Below, in pieces: positions 52,314 through 61,900 of a stretch of DNA of 64,000 bases. The translations under genes and the position numbers were made by a program. Below the pieces are notes generated by a model. That model ran no database searches, was not told the DNA's origin, and was given only the letters and a program-made list of their open reading frames with translations. Positions within the stretch are counted from its first letter, which is position 1, and each line of letters opens with the position of its first letter. Source of the DNA: Streptomyces sp. NBC_00448 (GTDB taxonomy: Bacteria > Actinomycetota > Actinomycetes > Streptomycetales > Streptomycetaceae); contig NZ_CP107913.1 in NCBI RefSeq assembly GCF_036014115.1, positions 8,735,501 to 8,799,500 of the forward strand, written 5' to 3'.

Positions 52314-53299
52314 GCACCGACCTGCCCATGTCGCGGCCCGGAGCGGCCACTTCGGGAGCGAATGCTTCCGGAGCGGAGACGTCCGGGGACGCTTCCGGGG
52401 ACGCCTGGGGATACGCGCGCGGTACGGCGGCGCGCCGGGAGCCGGCCATGCGGTTCGCGGTGCTGGGGGACTCGCTGAGCGAAGGGGTCGGCGACCCCGT
52501 GCCCGGGGGCGGCTGGCGCGGCTGGGGCGCGTTGCTCGCCGAGGGCATCGGCGCCGGGCCGGGCGCCGTCGCCGTGGTCAACGCCGCCCGCGGCGGCGCC
52601 CGTTCGGGGGACGTGGCCGGGCGGCAGCTCGCGGTGGCCCTGGCGTGCCGGCCACGCCTGGCGTCCGTGGTCGTCGGCGGCAACGACACGCTGCGCGGCG
52701 GATTCGCGATCGACCAGGTCACGGCCGACCTGCACACCGCGATCGGTGAGCTGCGCGCGGCCGGCGCCGACGTGCTCACCGCGTGCCTGCCCGACCCCGG
52801 CAGCGTGCTCGGCCTGCCCTGGCCGCTGGCCCGCCCGCTCGCCCGCCGTATGACGGCGCTCAACACCGCCGTGCACGCCCTGTCCGCGTACCACGGCGCC
52901 CTCCACCTGCACGCCGCGCACCGGCCCTGGTCCACCGCGCCCGGCACCCTCAGCGCGGACCGGCTGCACCCCAGCGAGAAGGGGCACCGGCTGCTCGCCC
53001 ACGACTTCCACGCGATCCTTGCTGCCCAAGGGCTCGCCGCCGGTCCGCCGCCCCGGCTCGACCCCGACCGCCCTCCGCCCGGGCGGCGTGCCTCCACCTG
53101 GTGGATGGCCACGCGCGGCACCCGCTGGGTCGCCGACCGCAGCCGTGACCTCCTGCCCGACCTGCTACGGCTCGCCGCCGAGGAGTACCGCCACGAAGTC
53201 CGCGGCACGGTGCCCCTCCTGGACCACGCGGCCCGCCGCGCCACCGAACACGCCCTCGGCGCGGTGCTGCCCTCCTCCCTTACGGCAGGGCGCCCTTGA
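52310..53299 (+). CDS. SGNH/GDSL-family esterase or acyltransferase
   Basis: A 329-residue protein coupled to the second glycosyltransferase by ATGA. After a low-complexity N-terminus (1-46), the SGNH blocks are FAVLGDSLSEGVGDP (Ser), AARGGARSGDV (Gly), VVVGGNDTL (Asn) and DRLHPSEKGH (Asp-His). There is no signal peptide, so it acts in the cytoplasm. The C-terminal 100 residues are unusual for the family, with a Trp-rich ASTWWMATRGTRWVAD. It may add or remove an acyl group on the glycan or lipid made by the two glycosyltransferases. Confidence 0.9.
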   Translation: MSTDLPMSRPGAATSGANASGAETSGDASGDAWGYARGTAARREPAMRFAVLGDSLSEGVGDPVPGGGWRGWGALLAEGIGAGPGAVAVVNAARGGARSGDVAGRQLAVALACRPRLASVVVGGNDTLRGGFAIDQVTADLHTAIGELRAAGADVLTACLPDPGSVLGLPWPLARPLARRMTALNTAVHALSAYHGALHLHAAHRPWSTAPGTLSADRLHPSEKGHRLLAHDFHAILAAQGLAAGPPPRLDPDRPPPGRRASTWWMATRGTRWVADRSRDLLPDLLRLAAEEYRHEVRGTVPLLDHAARRATEHALGAVLPSSLTAGRP

Positions 53300-53619
53300 G
53301 CTGGGATGCCGCTCCCGGCAGACTGCGGGGCATACCGTTCTTCGAAGCCGTCCTGTTCGACTGGGTCGCTACGCTCGTCGTGCCCAAGTGGGGTCCCGCC
53401 GAGGGACGTTCGCGGGGCGCCGGATGGATCGAGCATGCGTTGCGGCAGCTCGGACGCGACACGTCGGAGCCGCAGGTGCGGCGGGTCAGTCAGGCGCTGA
53501 CCGCGGCGGGCCGCCGTGCGGACGTCGAGCGGGGCTGGTTCCGCGCCGACGCGTCGGCCGAGTCCCACCGCCGGGGCTACGACCGCTGGCGGCTGTTCAG
53601 GGGCGCCGTGCGGGGGTGA
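53296..53619 (+). pseudogene. Truncated HAD-family hydrolase remnant
   Basis: A 107-residue frame that starts at a TTG overlapping the SGNH stop (TTGA), or at an internal codon. It has only the first part of a HAD hydrolase: FFEAVLFDWVATLVVPKWG corresponds to motif I (DxxxT), followed by cap helices. The core domain with motifs II-IV is absent, and the frame runs into the convergent pxpC. The usual length is above 200 residues. It is most likely a decayed gene, though a small cap-only protein cannot be excluded. Confidence 0.6.
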
Positions 53620-54481
53620 AGCGGACGGGGGTGCCCGGGCGGGCCTGGGCGGCGGCGGGGAGGGCCGCGGCCGGGACGACACCGATGACCGGGTAGCCCC
53701 CGGTGGTGGGGTGGTCGGCGAGGAAGACGACGGGCCGTCCGTCCGGAGGGACCTGGACGGCGCCCAACACCATTCCCTCGCTGGGGAGTTCGGCATCCCG
53801 GACCCGTTCCAGGGGCGGCCCGAGGGTACGCAGGCCGATCCGGTTGGACGCGGGGGAGACCTCGTAGCGGCCGCGGGCGAGCGCGCGCGGCGCGTCGGGC
53901 GCGAACCAGTCGTCGCGGGGGCCGGGCAGCAGCGGAAGCACCAGTTCGGTGCCGAGCCCGCCGTACGGCAGCACGTCGCACGCGCCGGTCGGGCCCGACC
54001 GGCGTGCTCCGAGGGGGAGTTCGGCGCCGTCGGCGAGCGGCGCGGGGCCGAGCCCCGACAGCAGGTCGGTCGCGCGGCTGCCCAGCACCTCGGGCATGTC
54101 CACGCCCCCCGCGAACGCCAGGTAGGCGCGTACGCCCCCGGTGGCCGCCCCCACGTCGAGCACCGCCCCCGCGGGCACCCGTACCGGCGCGCCCCAGGCC
54201 ACCGGGCGGCCGTCCACCCGGACCGGGCAGGCCGCGCCCGTCACCGCCGCGAGCATCGGGCGCGAGGCGCGCACCGCGCAGCCGTTCAGCGTCGTCTCCA
54301 GGCCGGCCGCGGCCGCGGGGTTGCCGACCAGGCGGTTCGCCAGCAGGTGCGCCGGCCGGTCGAGGGCGCCGGAGGCGGGCACGCCGAGGTGCGCGAACCC
54401 GGGCCGGCCGAGGTCCTGCACCGTGGTGAGGGCGCCGGCGCGGACGACGGTCAGCGCGGTCGGGCTCGCGGCGGCGGTCAT
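53597..54481 (-). CDS. pxpC: 5-oxoprolinase subunit PxpC (biotin-dependent carboxyltransferase-like)
   Basis: A 294-residue subunit of the ATP-dependent PxpABC 5-oxoprolinase, which opens damage-derived pyroglutamate to glutamate. Motifs typical of the KipA/PxpC family are LTTVQDLGRPGFAHLGVPASGALDRPA, LETTLNG and the C-terminal DHPTTGGYPVIGVV. The ATG at 54481 overlaps the pxpB stop (ATGA). It is the last gene of the operon and overlaps the HAD remnant by 23 bases. Confidence 0.94.
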   Translation of the reverse strand: MTAAASPTALTVVRAGALTTVQDLGRPGFAHLGVPASGALDRPAHLLANRLVGNPAAAAGLETTLNGCAVRASRPMLAAVTGAACPVRVDGRPVAWGAPVRVPAGAVLDVGAATGGVRAYLAFAGGVDMPEVLGSRATDLLSGLGPAPLADGAELPLGARRSGPTGACDVLPYGGLGTELVLPLLPGPRDDWFAPDAPRALARGRYEVSPASNRIGLRTLGPPLERVRDAELPSEGMVLGAVQVPPDGRPVVFLADHPTTGGYPVIGVVPAAALPAAAQARPGTPVRFTPARRP

Positions 54482-55176
54482 CGCGCGGCCGTGAAGCGTA
54501 CGCCGGTGCCGGGCGCGAGCAGGGCCGCCGGCTCGCGCGCCGGGTCCCACAGCTCCGCGTCCGTCGTGCCGATGATCTGCCAACCGCCCGGCGACGCCCG
54601 CGGATAGACCCCCGCGTACGGTCCGGCGAGGCCGACCGACCCCGGGGGAACGGCCGTTCGCGGGGTGGCCCGGCGTGGCACCGCCAACTCCGGCGGCAGA
54701 CCGGTCAGATAGCCGAACCCGGGGGCGAACCCGCAGAACGCCACCCGGAAGGCGGTGCCCGTGACGGTCGCCACGACCTCCTCCCGCGACATGTCCCACA
54801 TACCCGCGACCTCCGCCAGATCCGGCCCGTCGAACCGTACGGACAGCTCCACCGCCCCTGCCGCGGCGGTCGCCGGCGGGGGCACCTCCCAGCGCACCAC
54901 GTCCGCCGCGAACGCCCGCGGGTCGGCCAGTCCGGCGACCAGCACCGTACGGGCCGCCGGCACCACTTCCGTCACCGCGCCCAACTCGCCTGCCGCGCGC
55001 CGCCGTTCCACCTCCGCGTGCAGGGCCTGCGCCTGCTCGCCGTTCTCCACCTCGACCAGCACCGCGGACTCCCCGGCCGGCAGGGCCCGCGCCCTCATCC
55101 GGACGGGCCCGCCCGTATCCGAGCCCGTATCCGAGCCCTTATCCGTATGCGCGCCCGCGCCCGTGCTCCCGCTCAT
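54478..55176 (-). CDS. pxpB: 5-oxoprolinase subunit PxpB (KipI family)
   Basis: A 232-residue subunit that pairs with PxpC; in B. subtilis the homologue KipI also inhibits the KinA kinase. Conserved pieces are RALPAGESAVLVEV, FCGFAPGFGYLTGLP, VPRRATPRTAVPPGSVGLAG and PGGWQIIGTTD. The first 25 residues are unconserved, so an internal ATG (MRARALPAGE) may be the true start. The ATG at 55176 overlaps the pxpA stop and has GGAGG about seven bases upstream. Confidence 0.94.
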   Translation of the reverse strand: MSGSTGAGAHTDKGSDTGSDTGGPVRMRARALPAGESAVLVEVENGEQAQALHAEVERRRAAGELGAVTEVVPAARTVLVAGLADPRAFAADVVRWEVPPPATAAAGAVELSVRFDGPDLAEVAGMWDMSREEVVATVTGTAFRVAFCGFAPGFGYLTGLPPELAVPRRATPRTAVPPGSVGLAGPYAGVYPRASPGGWQIIGTTDAELWDPAREPAALLAPGTGVRFTAAR

Positions 55177-55949
55177 GCGAACGCCTCCACCCGCAGCCCC
55201 GCGTCCTCCAGCGCGCCGCGCACCCGCACCGCCAGCCGGGCCGCGCCGGGGGTGTCGCCGTGCACGCACAGGGACCGCGCCGCGACCGCGACCGTCTCCC
55301 CGGTCAGCGCCGCCACCCGGCCGTCGCGGGCCAGCCCGACCGAGCGGGCCACCACGGCGTCCGCGTCCTCCACCACCGCGCCCGGCTCGCGCCGCGACAC
55401 CAGGGTGCCGGCCGCGGTGTACGCGCGGTCCGCGAACGCCTCGGGCACCGCCGCCAACCCGGCCCGCTCCGCCGCCGCCAGCAGCCGGGAACCCGGCAGC
55501 CCCAGCACCGGCAGCGCCCCCGCCAGCCGTACGCCCGCCACCACCGCCTCGGCCTGCTCCGCGTCGTGCACCGCCCGGTTGTACAGCGCGCCGTGCGGCT
55601 TCACATACCCCACCACCGCGCCCGCCGCCCGCGCGAACACCTCCAACGCGCCGATCTGGTAGGCCACTTCCGCCGCCAGCTCGTCCGCCGGCACGTCCAT
55701 CGCGCGCCGCCCGAAGCCCGCCAGGTCGCGGTAGGAGACCTGCGCGCCGATCCGCACCCCGCGCTCGGCGGCCAGATCGCACACCCGCCGCATCGTCGCC
55801 GGGTCGCCCGCGTGGAAGCCGCACGCCACGTTCGCGCTCGTCACGACCGACAGCAGCGCCTCGTCGTCGGTCAGCCGCCAGCGGCCGAAGCCCTCGCCGA
55901 GGTCGGCGTTGAGGTCGATCGCCGCTCGCGCCACCGCGTCCTGCGCCAT
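55173..55949 (-). CDS. pxpA: 5-oxoprolinase subunit PxpA (LamB/YcsF family)
   Basis: A 258-residue LamB/YcsF-family subunit. Signature motifs are AIDLNADLGEGFGRW, SANVACGFHAGDPATM, YVKPHGALYNRAVHD and SLCVHGDTPGA. It hydrolyses the phosphorylated 5-oxoproline intermediate or supports it in the PxpABC complex. The ATG at 55949 is used; longer frames upstream lack conservation. First gene of the operon pxpA-pxpB-pxpC, all coupled by ATGA overlaps. It is divergent from the condensin-like operon across 152 bases. Confidence 0.95.
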   Translation of the reverse strand: MAQDAVARAAIDLNADLGEGFGRWRLTDDEALLSVVTSANVACGFHAGDPATMRRVCDLAAERGVRIGAQVSYRDLAGFGRRAMDVPADELAAEVAYQIGALEVFARAAGAVVGYVKPHGALYNRAVHDAEQAEAVVAGVRLAGALPVLGLPGSRLLAAAERAGLAAVPEAFADRAYTAAGTLVSRREPGAVVEDADAVVARSVGLARDGRVAALTGETVAVAARSLCVHGDTPGAARLAVRVRGALEDAGLRVEAFA

Positions 55950-56101
55950 GATGATCCGCCCGGGTCCGTCGCCTCGCATCGGCCCGCCGATGCCCGTGGC
56001 ACGATCATGGCAGCTCCCCGCCGCTTCCACCCGGCACCGCCCACCCCGTACGCATCCGTGCCGTTTCGTGCGTTGTCGGTGGCACCGCCTAATGTTGGGG
56101 C

Positions 56102-57631
56102 GTGACCACGACCGTCCCGCACCTTCCGCCGCAGCAGTCGCGGCAGCCGCCGCAGCCGCTGCCGGGTGCGCCGCGCCCCGCGCCGGGCCCGGCGGCCGAC
56201 GAAGGGCTGGCCCGCCGGCTGCGCGCGCTCGCCTGCACCGCGCCGCTGCACGACCTCGACACCCGCAAGGCGAACCTCGCCGGCGCGTACTCGGTCTACG
56301 CGATGGCCGAGGTGGCGCTGGCCGCGATCGACCTGGTCACCCTCAACATGGACTTCGACACCGGCGCGGACCACGACCAGATAGTGGCCAGACTGCTGCC
56401 CCGCGTCGCCGCCCAGGCCCCCACCCGCACCCTCGCCGAACACGAGCGGGTGGCCCGCTGGGTGCTGGAGAACCTCATCAACGTCGGCAGTGCCGACCGC
56501 GGATTCCGCGCCGTCTACGGCACGTTCGGCGCCGACGGCGCGTACATCCGGCGGGACTACGACTTCAAGCTGATCGAGGAGGTCGCCGGCCCCGGCGGCA
56601 GCGTGTACCTGCGCACCACCGACGAGGCGGTCAACGTCCTGGTCGGCGCCCTCGACACCGACGTCACCAGCGCCCAGATCGCCGCCGAGGTCAAGCTGGA
56701 GGTGCTGATCAGCCGCGGCCGCCTCGCCGACGCCCAACTCGCCGCCGAGCAGGCCCGCTACCGCACGGTGCAGTATGCGGAAACCCTCCGCCGCACCCTG
56801 GAGGCCACCCGGCGCGACGTCCGCGCGGTCGACTGGCTGCGCCAGGTGCCCGACATGATCGCCGAGGCCCTCGACCACGTCGCCGACCGCTACCGCCACG
56901 AGAACGCGATCCTCACCAACATCCGCAAGGCGCGCGACGAAGCGGAGGAGCCCGAGCACAAGCGGCGCGCCGCCGAACTGGTGGACATCGTCAAGGACTG
57001 CATCCGCCGCCACACCCAACTCCAGTCCCGGCTGCTGGAGGCCGGGCCGCTCTTCCGCGCCGAGCAGGACCGGCAGGCGTTCGCCGCGCCGCCCGCCCGC
57101 GCCGGACTCGACCTGTACGGCCAGCTCGTCGCGCCCCTGCTGCCGCTGCCCGTCGAGCAGGCGTCCCGCGTCACCGACGCGTTCTTCGCCCGCGGCACCG
57201 GCCTGCGCACCCCCGGCGCCGTCCGCGTCACCGACCTGGTCGACCTCCTGCTCACCCCGCCGGTCGAACGCGACCATCTGGGCGCGGAGATGCCCGAGCC
57301 CGACCTGGTCGCCACCCCCGACGACTCCCGGTTCAGCGACGAGCAACTGGAGTCCGCGCTCGCCCTCCTCGACCTGCCGCACGACGCCCCCCGCCGGCTG
57401 TCGGGGCTGCTCGCCGAGGCCCGCCGCCAGGACCCCGACCTGCCCTACCTCGTCGCGCTCCTCGCCATCCACGCCGCGTCCCCGCCGGTCGGCACCGCAC
57501 ACCGGCAGGGCGAGCCCCGCCTGCTCTTCGCCGTGGACGACGGCACCGTGCTCGACGACCCGGAGTTCGGCGGCGCGGACCTCATCCTCGGGACCGCCCT
57601 GCTGGCGGGAGGTGCCGACCGTGAAGGGTGA
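56102..57631 (+). CDS. Kleisin-like subunit of an MksBEF/Wadjet-type condensin (MukF/JetA-like)
   Basis: A 509-residue protein. After a Pro/Gln-rich N-terminus (1-35), helices from DTRKANLAGAYSVYAMAEVAL to YLRTTDEAVNVLVGALDTDV form a winged-helix-like region. The middle (about 195-330) is helical with AEVKLEVLISRGRLADAQLAAEQARYRTVQY, matching the layout of MukF/MksF kleisins, which bridge the SMC head domains. The GTG at 56102 follows TAATGT at 56090-56095, implying a leaderless operon promoter. The assignment rests on architecture and context, not on a strong motif. Confidence 0.72.
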   Translation: MTTTVPHLPPQQSRQPPQPLPGAPRPAPGPAADEGLARRLRALACTAPLHDLDTRKANLAGAYSVYAMAEVALAAIDLVTLNMDFDTGADHDQIVARLLPRVAAQAPTRTLAEHERVARWVLENLINVGSADRGFRAVYGTFGADGAYIRRDYDFKLIEEVAGPGGSVYLRTTDEAVNVLVGALDTDVTSAQIAAEVKLEVLISRGRLADAQLAAEQARYRTVQYAETLRRTLEATRRDVRAVDWLRQVPDMIAEALDHVADRYRHENAILTNIRKARDEAEEPEHKRRAAELVDIVKDCIRRHTQLQSRLLEAGPLFRAEQDRQAFAAPPARAGLDLYGQLVAPLLPLPVEQASRVTDAFFARGTGLRTPGAVRVTDLVDLLLTPPVERDHLGAEMPEPDLVATPDDSRFSDEQLESALALLDLPHDAPRRLSGLLAEARRQDPDLPYLVALLAIHAASPPVGTAHRQGEPRLLFAVDDGTVLDDPEFGGADLILGTALLAGGADREG

Positions 57632-57818
57632 ACGCCGCCTCGGTCCGACGGGCGGCGGCCCGCGCGTCCGCCGCCTGGCGGACGGCCCCGGCCCCCGCTC
57701 GGGCCCCGGCCCCGGTTTCCGCAACGGCTCCGGCCCCCACCTCGGCTCCGGGCGCCCGACCTGCCCCGCCCACCCGCACCCAGCCCACCCCCAGCTCCCA
57801 GAGGAACGCACGACGTGA
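57621..57818 (+). CDS. 65-codon Pro/Gly-rich ORF coupled inside the condensin operon
   Basis: A GTG at 57621 with GGGAGG seven bases upstream opens a 65-residue ORF that overlaps the end of the kleisin-like gene by 11 bases. Its TGA overlaps the next GTG start (GTGA). The peptide is rich in Gly, Pro, Arg and His (LGPTGGGPRVRRLADG, then PHPAHPQLPEERTT) and has no known domain. Its role may be to carry ribosomes to the next gene, or it may be a real small subunit. Confidence 0.5.
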   Translation: MKGERRLGPTGGGPRVRRLADGPGPRSGPGPGFRNGSGPHLGSGRPTCPAHPHPAHPQLPEERTT

Positions 57819-58702
57819 TCACGGATCGGCAGGACGACACACGGGAATCCGGCGAGGCGGCCACCCCGTCCCCCATCGTGCCCGGCGATGTCGCGGACGC
57901 CGCCCGCCTGGTCGGGTTCGGGTTGCAGCCCAAGCTGATCCCGGCCCGCGACGCGGAGTACGCGGAACTGATCCGCCGCCACCGCGAGGACCCGGCGTTC
58001 GCCCGGCTCGCCGACGCCGTGGCGGCCGGGCTCGGCCTGATCGTGCTGGAGGTGTCGCCCCGGGCGGGCATGGCCGTCGCCGCGGGCGAGGACTCGGTGT
58101 TCGCGGTCCGGATGGGCGACTACGCCCGCCGCGCCGCGTCCGACTCCGGCGACCGCTTCCTGCACGGCCTCGCCCACCTCGCCGCTGCCGCCCTCGCTTT
58201 CCCCCGCCCCGAGGACCTGGCCGACGACGGCTACATCGGTCGGATCACCGTGCACGGCGTGGACGCCTTCGTCCGGCAGGCGTGCCGCCGGCTGGAGGAG
58301 CGCGCCGACGAGAGCGGCGAGAACACCGACCCGGCCAGCGACGCGCCCGGCCTGGAGGCGGCCTGGCGGGTCTACACCCGGCGCAGCGCCACCGGCGCCA
58401 CCAAGGACGCCCGCCGGCTGGCGAGTTCGACCACCGGCATCATCGGGAAGGCCGTCGCGTTCCTGGTCGACTCCGGCTTCCTGCAGCGCACCGGCGACGA
58501 GTCGGGCGGCACCTACCGCACCACCGCCCGCTACCAGCTCCAGGTCCGCGACATGGCGGGCAGCGCCGCCATGGCCGAACTCCTCGACCTCGGAGTCGTA
58601 CCGGTGGGCGACGGCACCGCCACCCTCGTACCCGCCGCGGCCGACGGCGAGGCCGCGGACCTCGCCGCCGACGCCGGCCTGCCCTTCCACGCCGGCAGTT
58701 GA
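57815..58702 (+). CDS. MukE/JetB-like accessory subunit
   Basis: A 295-residue protein from the GTG at 57815. The N-terminal half is helical (ARLVGFGLQPKLIPARDAEY and RFLHGLAHLAAAALAF). The C-terminal half contains a winged helix (STTGIIGKAVAFLVDSGFLQRT and YRTTARYQLQVRDMAG), as in MukE/MksE, which binds the kleisin and modulates the SMC ATPase. The position between kleisin-like and SMC genes supports the role. GAGG lies about nine bases upstream of the start. Confidence 0.7.
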   Translation: MITDRQDDTRESGEAATPSPIVPGDVADAARLVGFGLQPKLIPARDAEYAELIRRHREDPAFARLADAVAAGLGLIVLEVSPRAGMAVAAGEDSVFAVRMGDYARRAASDSGDRFLHGLAHLAAAALAFPRPEDLADDGYIGRITVHGVDAFVRQACRRLEERADESGENTDPASDAPGLEAAWRVYTRRSATGATKDARRLASSTTGIIGKAVAFLVDSGFLQRTGDESGGTYRTTARYQLQVRDMAGSAAMAELLDLGVVPVGDGTATLVPAAADGEAADLAADAGLPFHAGS

Positions 58703-58910
58703 CCCGTGCCCCGGCCGGCCCCCACCGCCGCGCCACCTGAACCCCCGATCCGCGGCCCTGCCCCGTACTCCGACTCGTGGCCCTGACCTCGTAGCCCCGA
58801 CCGGCATCCACCCGCCGAACCCCCGACCCGTTCCCCGAACCCACGAACCACCCCCGACCTACCCCCGACCGCATCCACCCGCCGAAGCCCCGAGGACGAA
58901 AGCCCCCCGC
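58703..58910 (+). promoter_or_regulatory. 208-base C-rich spacer before the SMC gene
   Basis: Very C-rich and G-poor on the coding strand, with no ORF. A 16-base direct repeat GCATCCACCCGCCGAA occurs at 58804-58819 and 58871-58886, and many short CCCCGACC-like units are present. There is no good ribosome-binding site directly before the SMC ATG; the nearest, GAGGA, is about 15 bases away. It resembles a Rho-utilisation (rut) type sequence and may limit SMC expression. Confidence 0.45.
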
Positions 58911-61900
58911 ATGTACGAGCTCTCCCGACTGCGCCTCTACTCGATCGGGCCGGCCGGCGCGCGCTACGCCGACACGGTTCTCGACCTGCGCGGCGTCGGC
59001 GAGCCCGTGCCGCAGCCCGCACCCGCGCAGGGCGACTTCTTCGCCGACGAGTCGACCGGGCCGCCGCGCCGCCCCGCGCCGGCCGGCGTGCTCTTCCTGG
59101 AGAACGGCGGCGGCAAGTCCGTCCTGCTCAAGCTGATCTTCTCGGTGATGCTGCCCGGCCACCGCAACACCCTCGGCGGCGCCAGCTCCGGGGTGCTGCG
59201 CAAGTTCCTGCTCGCCGAGGACTGCGGCCACGTCGCCCTGGAGTGGCAGCACACCCTCACCGGTGAACTCGTCGTGGTCGGCAAGGTCAGCGAGTGGCGC
59301 GGCCGGCAGGTCTCCTCCGACCCGCGCCGGTTCGCCGAGGCGTGGTACTCCTTCCGCCCCGGCCCCGGCCTCGGCCTGGACTCGCTGCCGGTCGCCGAGT
59401 CGACGACGGTACGGCCCCCGGTCGAGGGCGCGTCCGGCGCGCGTGGCCGCCGCCGCACCATGAAGGGCTTCCGTGACGCCCTCACCGAGGCAGGCAAGGC
59501 GTACCCGCACCTGGAGGTGGTCTGGGAGGAGATCCACGACCGGTGGAACGAACACCTCGGTGACCTCGGCCTGGACCCCGAACTCTTCCGCTACCAGCGC
59601 GAGATGAACGCCGACGAGGGCGAGGCCGCCGGCCTGTTCGCGGTCAAGAAGGACTCCGACTTCACCGACCTGCTGCTGCGCGCGGTCACCGACACCCGCG
59701 ACACCGACGGCCTCGCCGACCTCGTGCACGGCTTCGCCGGGAAGCTCGGCCGCCGGTCGGAACTCACCGCCGAGCGCGACTTCACCGCCGGCTCGCTCGA
59801 CCTGCTGGACCGGATCGTCGAGGCCGCGGCCGTACGCGACCAGGCCCGCGGTGTGCACGCCCAGTCCGAGCGCCGCACCCGCGCGCTCACCCGGCGGCTG
59901 GCCGCCCGCGCCCGCCAGGAACGCGACCGGGCCGCCGACCTCGCCCACGACATGGCCGACGCCGCGCACACCGTCACCGACACCGAGCAGGCCCGGGCCG
60001 GCAGCGCCCGGATCGCCGCCGAACTCGCCTACCGGCACGCCTCGCTGGCGCTGGCCGGCGCCGAGAAGGGCGCCGCCGCGCTGCGCCGGGGGCTCACCGA
60101 CGCCCGTACCCTGCACTCCGCCTGGCAGACCGCGGAGACGGTGCTGCGGCACCGTGCCGCCGGCGACCGGCTGGCCAGGGTCACCGAGGCGATCCGCGCC
60201 GCCGAGCGCGACGCGGCGCCCGCGCTCGCCGCCCGTACGCAGGCCGCCGCCGAACTGGTGCGCGCCCTGCAGGGTGCCGCGGTCCGGGCCGAGCGCCAGG
60301 CCGACGACGAGGAGGAGCGCTCCGCCACGCTCCAGACCCTCGCCGAGGGCGCCCACCGCGACGCGACCGCGGCCGCCACCGAGGCGCAGCGCGCCCGCAG
60401 CGAGAGCGGGCACCTCGGCCAGCGGCTCGCCGAGGTCGAGCAGGAGACCGCCGAGGCGGTGCGCGCCGGGTGGCTCGACGACACCGCGCCCGACGCCGAT
60501 CCGGCCCGCGCCGCGCTCGCCGCCGCCGACGCCGAGCGCACCGCCGAGAAGCTGGCCCGCGCGGCCGCCGACACCGCCACCGCCGCCACCTCCCGCGCCC
60601 GCGAGGCCGCCGCCGCCGAGGCCCGCGCCGAACTCGCCGCGGCCCGCGCCACCGACGCGCTCACCGCGGCCACCACCGCCCACCGCGCCGCCCTCGACGC
60701 CACCACGGCACTCACCACCGACCCCCGCGCGGTCGCCCTGCTGAGCCTTGGCGACCCGGGCGCCGGGGCCGCCAACGCGTCACCCACCGGGTCACCCACC
60801 GCGTCAGCCATCGCGCCGGAGCCCGCGGGCGACGACACGTCCGGCACCGCCGGCACCAGCGGCCTGGTCGGCAGCGCGGCAGCCGGGGAAGCCAGGGGAG
60901 CCGGGGGCGCCAGGGGAGCTGTCCACCACGAAGGACCGCTGAGCGCCGCGGAGTTGGACCGCTTCGCCGAACCGCTGCGGGAAATGCTGGAGGACGGCGT
61001 CGCGGCGGCCGAACGCCAGATGTTCGAGCTGCGCACCGCCGCGGCCGACGACGCCCGTATTCTCGGCGCGCTCGGCGACGGCGGGCTACTGCCGCCCGGC
61101 CCTGACGTCCTGGCCACCGTGGAGTACCTCGCGGAGCACGGCGTCCCCGCGCTGCCCGGCTGGCGGTATCTCGCCCAGGCCGTCGCCCCGGCCGACCACG
61201 CCGCCGTGATGGCGGCCCGCCCGGAACTGGTCGACGGGGTCGTGGTGACCGACCCGGACTCGTACACGCGGGCCAGGGAAGCCCTGGCCCAGGCGGCGCT
61301 GCTGCCGCGGTCGACCGTCGCCGTGGGCACCGCCGCCGCGCTGCTGGCCCCGCCGCCCGCCGCCGGCCACGCCCCCGACGTGTTCCTGGTCCCGCCGAAC
61401 CCGGCGATGCACGACGAGATGGCCGCCGACGGCGAGCGCCGCGAGCTGCGCGGACGCGCCACCGCCCGCGAGGAGGAGATCCGTACCCTCGCCGCCCGGC
61501 TGGCGCACGACCGTACGCTCGCCGCGCGCCTCGCGTCCTGGCGGGCGTCCTGCCCGCCCGGGCGCCTGGCGGAACTCGGCGCGGAGGTCGCCGCCGCCCA
61601 GGACACCGCGGAGGAAGCCCGCGCCGAGCTGTCGGCCGCGCGGGCGGAGCGGGCCGAGGCCGACGCGGCCGCCGCCGAGGCCGGCGCGGACCACGACGCC
61701 CGCCGGGCCGCCGCCGAGCAGGCCCGCCGCCGCGCCGACAAGCTCGCCGGGCTCGCCCACCGGCTGCGCGAGCGCGCCAACTGGCAGCGCCGGGCCCGCG
61801 AACTGGCCGCCGACGCCGCCGAGGCCGAGGCCCGCGCGGAGACCTGTCTGGAGCGGGCCCGGGCCGCGGACGAGGACCGCAGGGCCGCCCAGCGCGCCTC

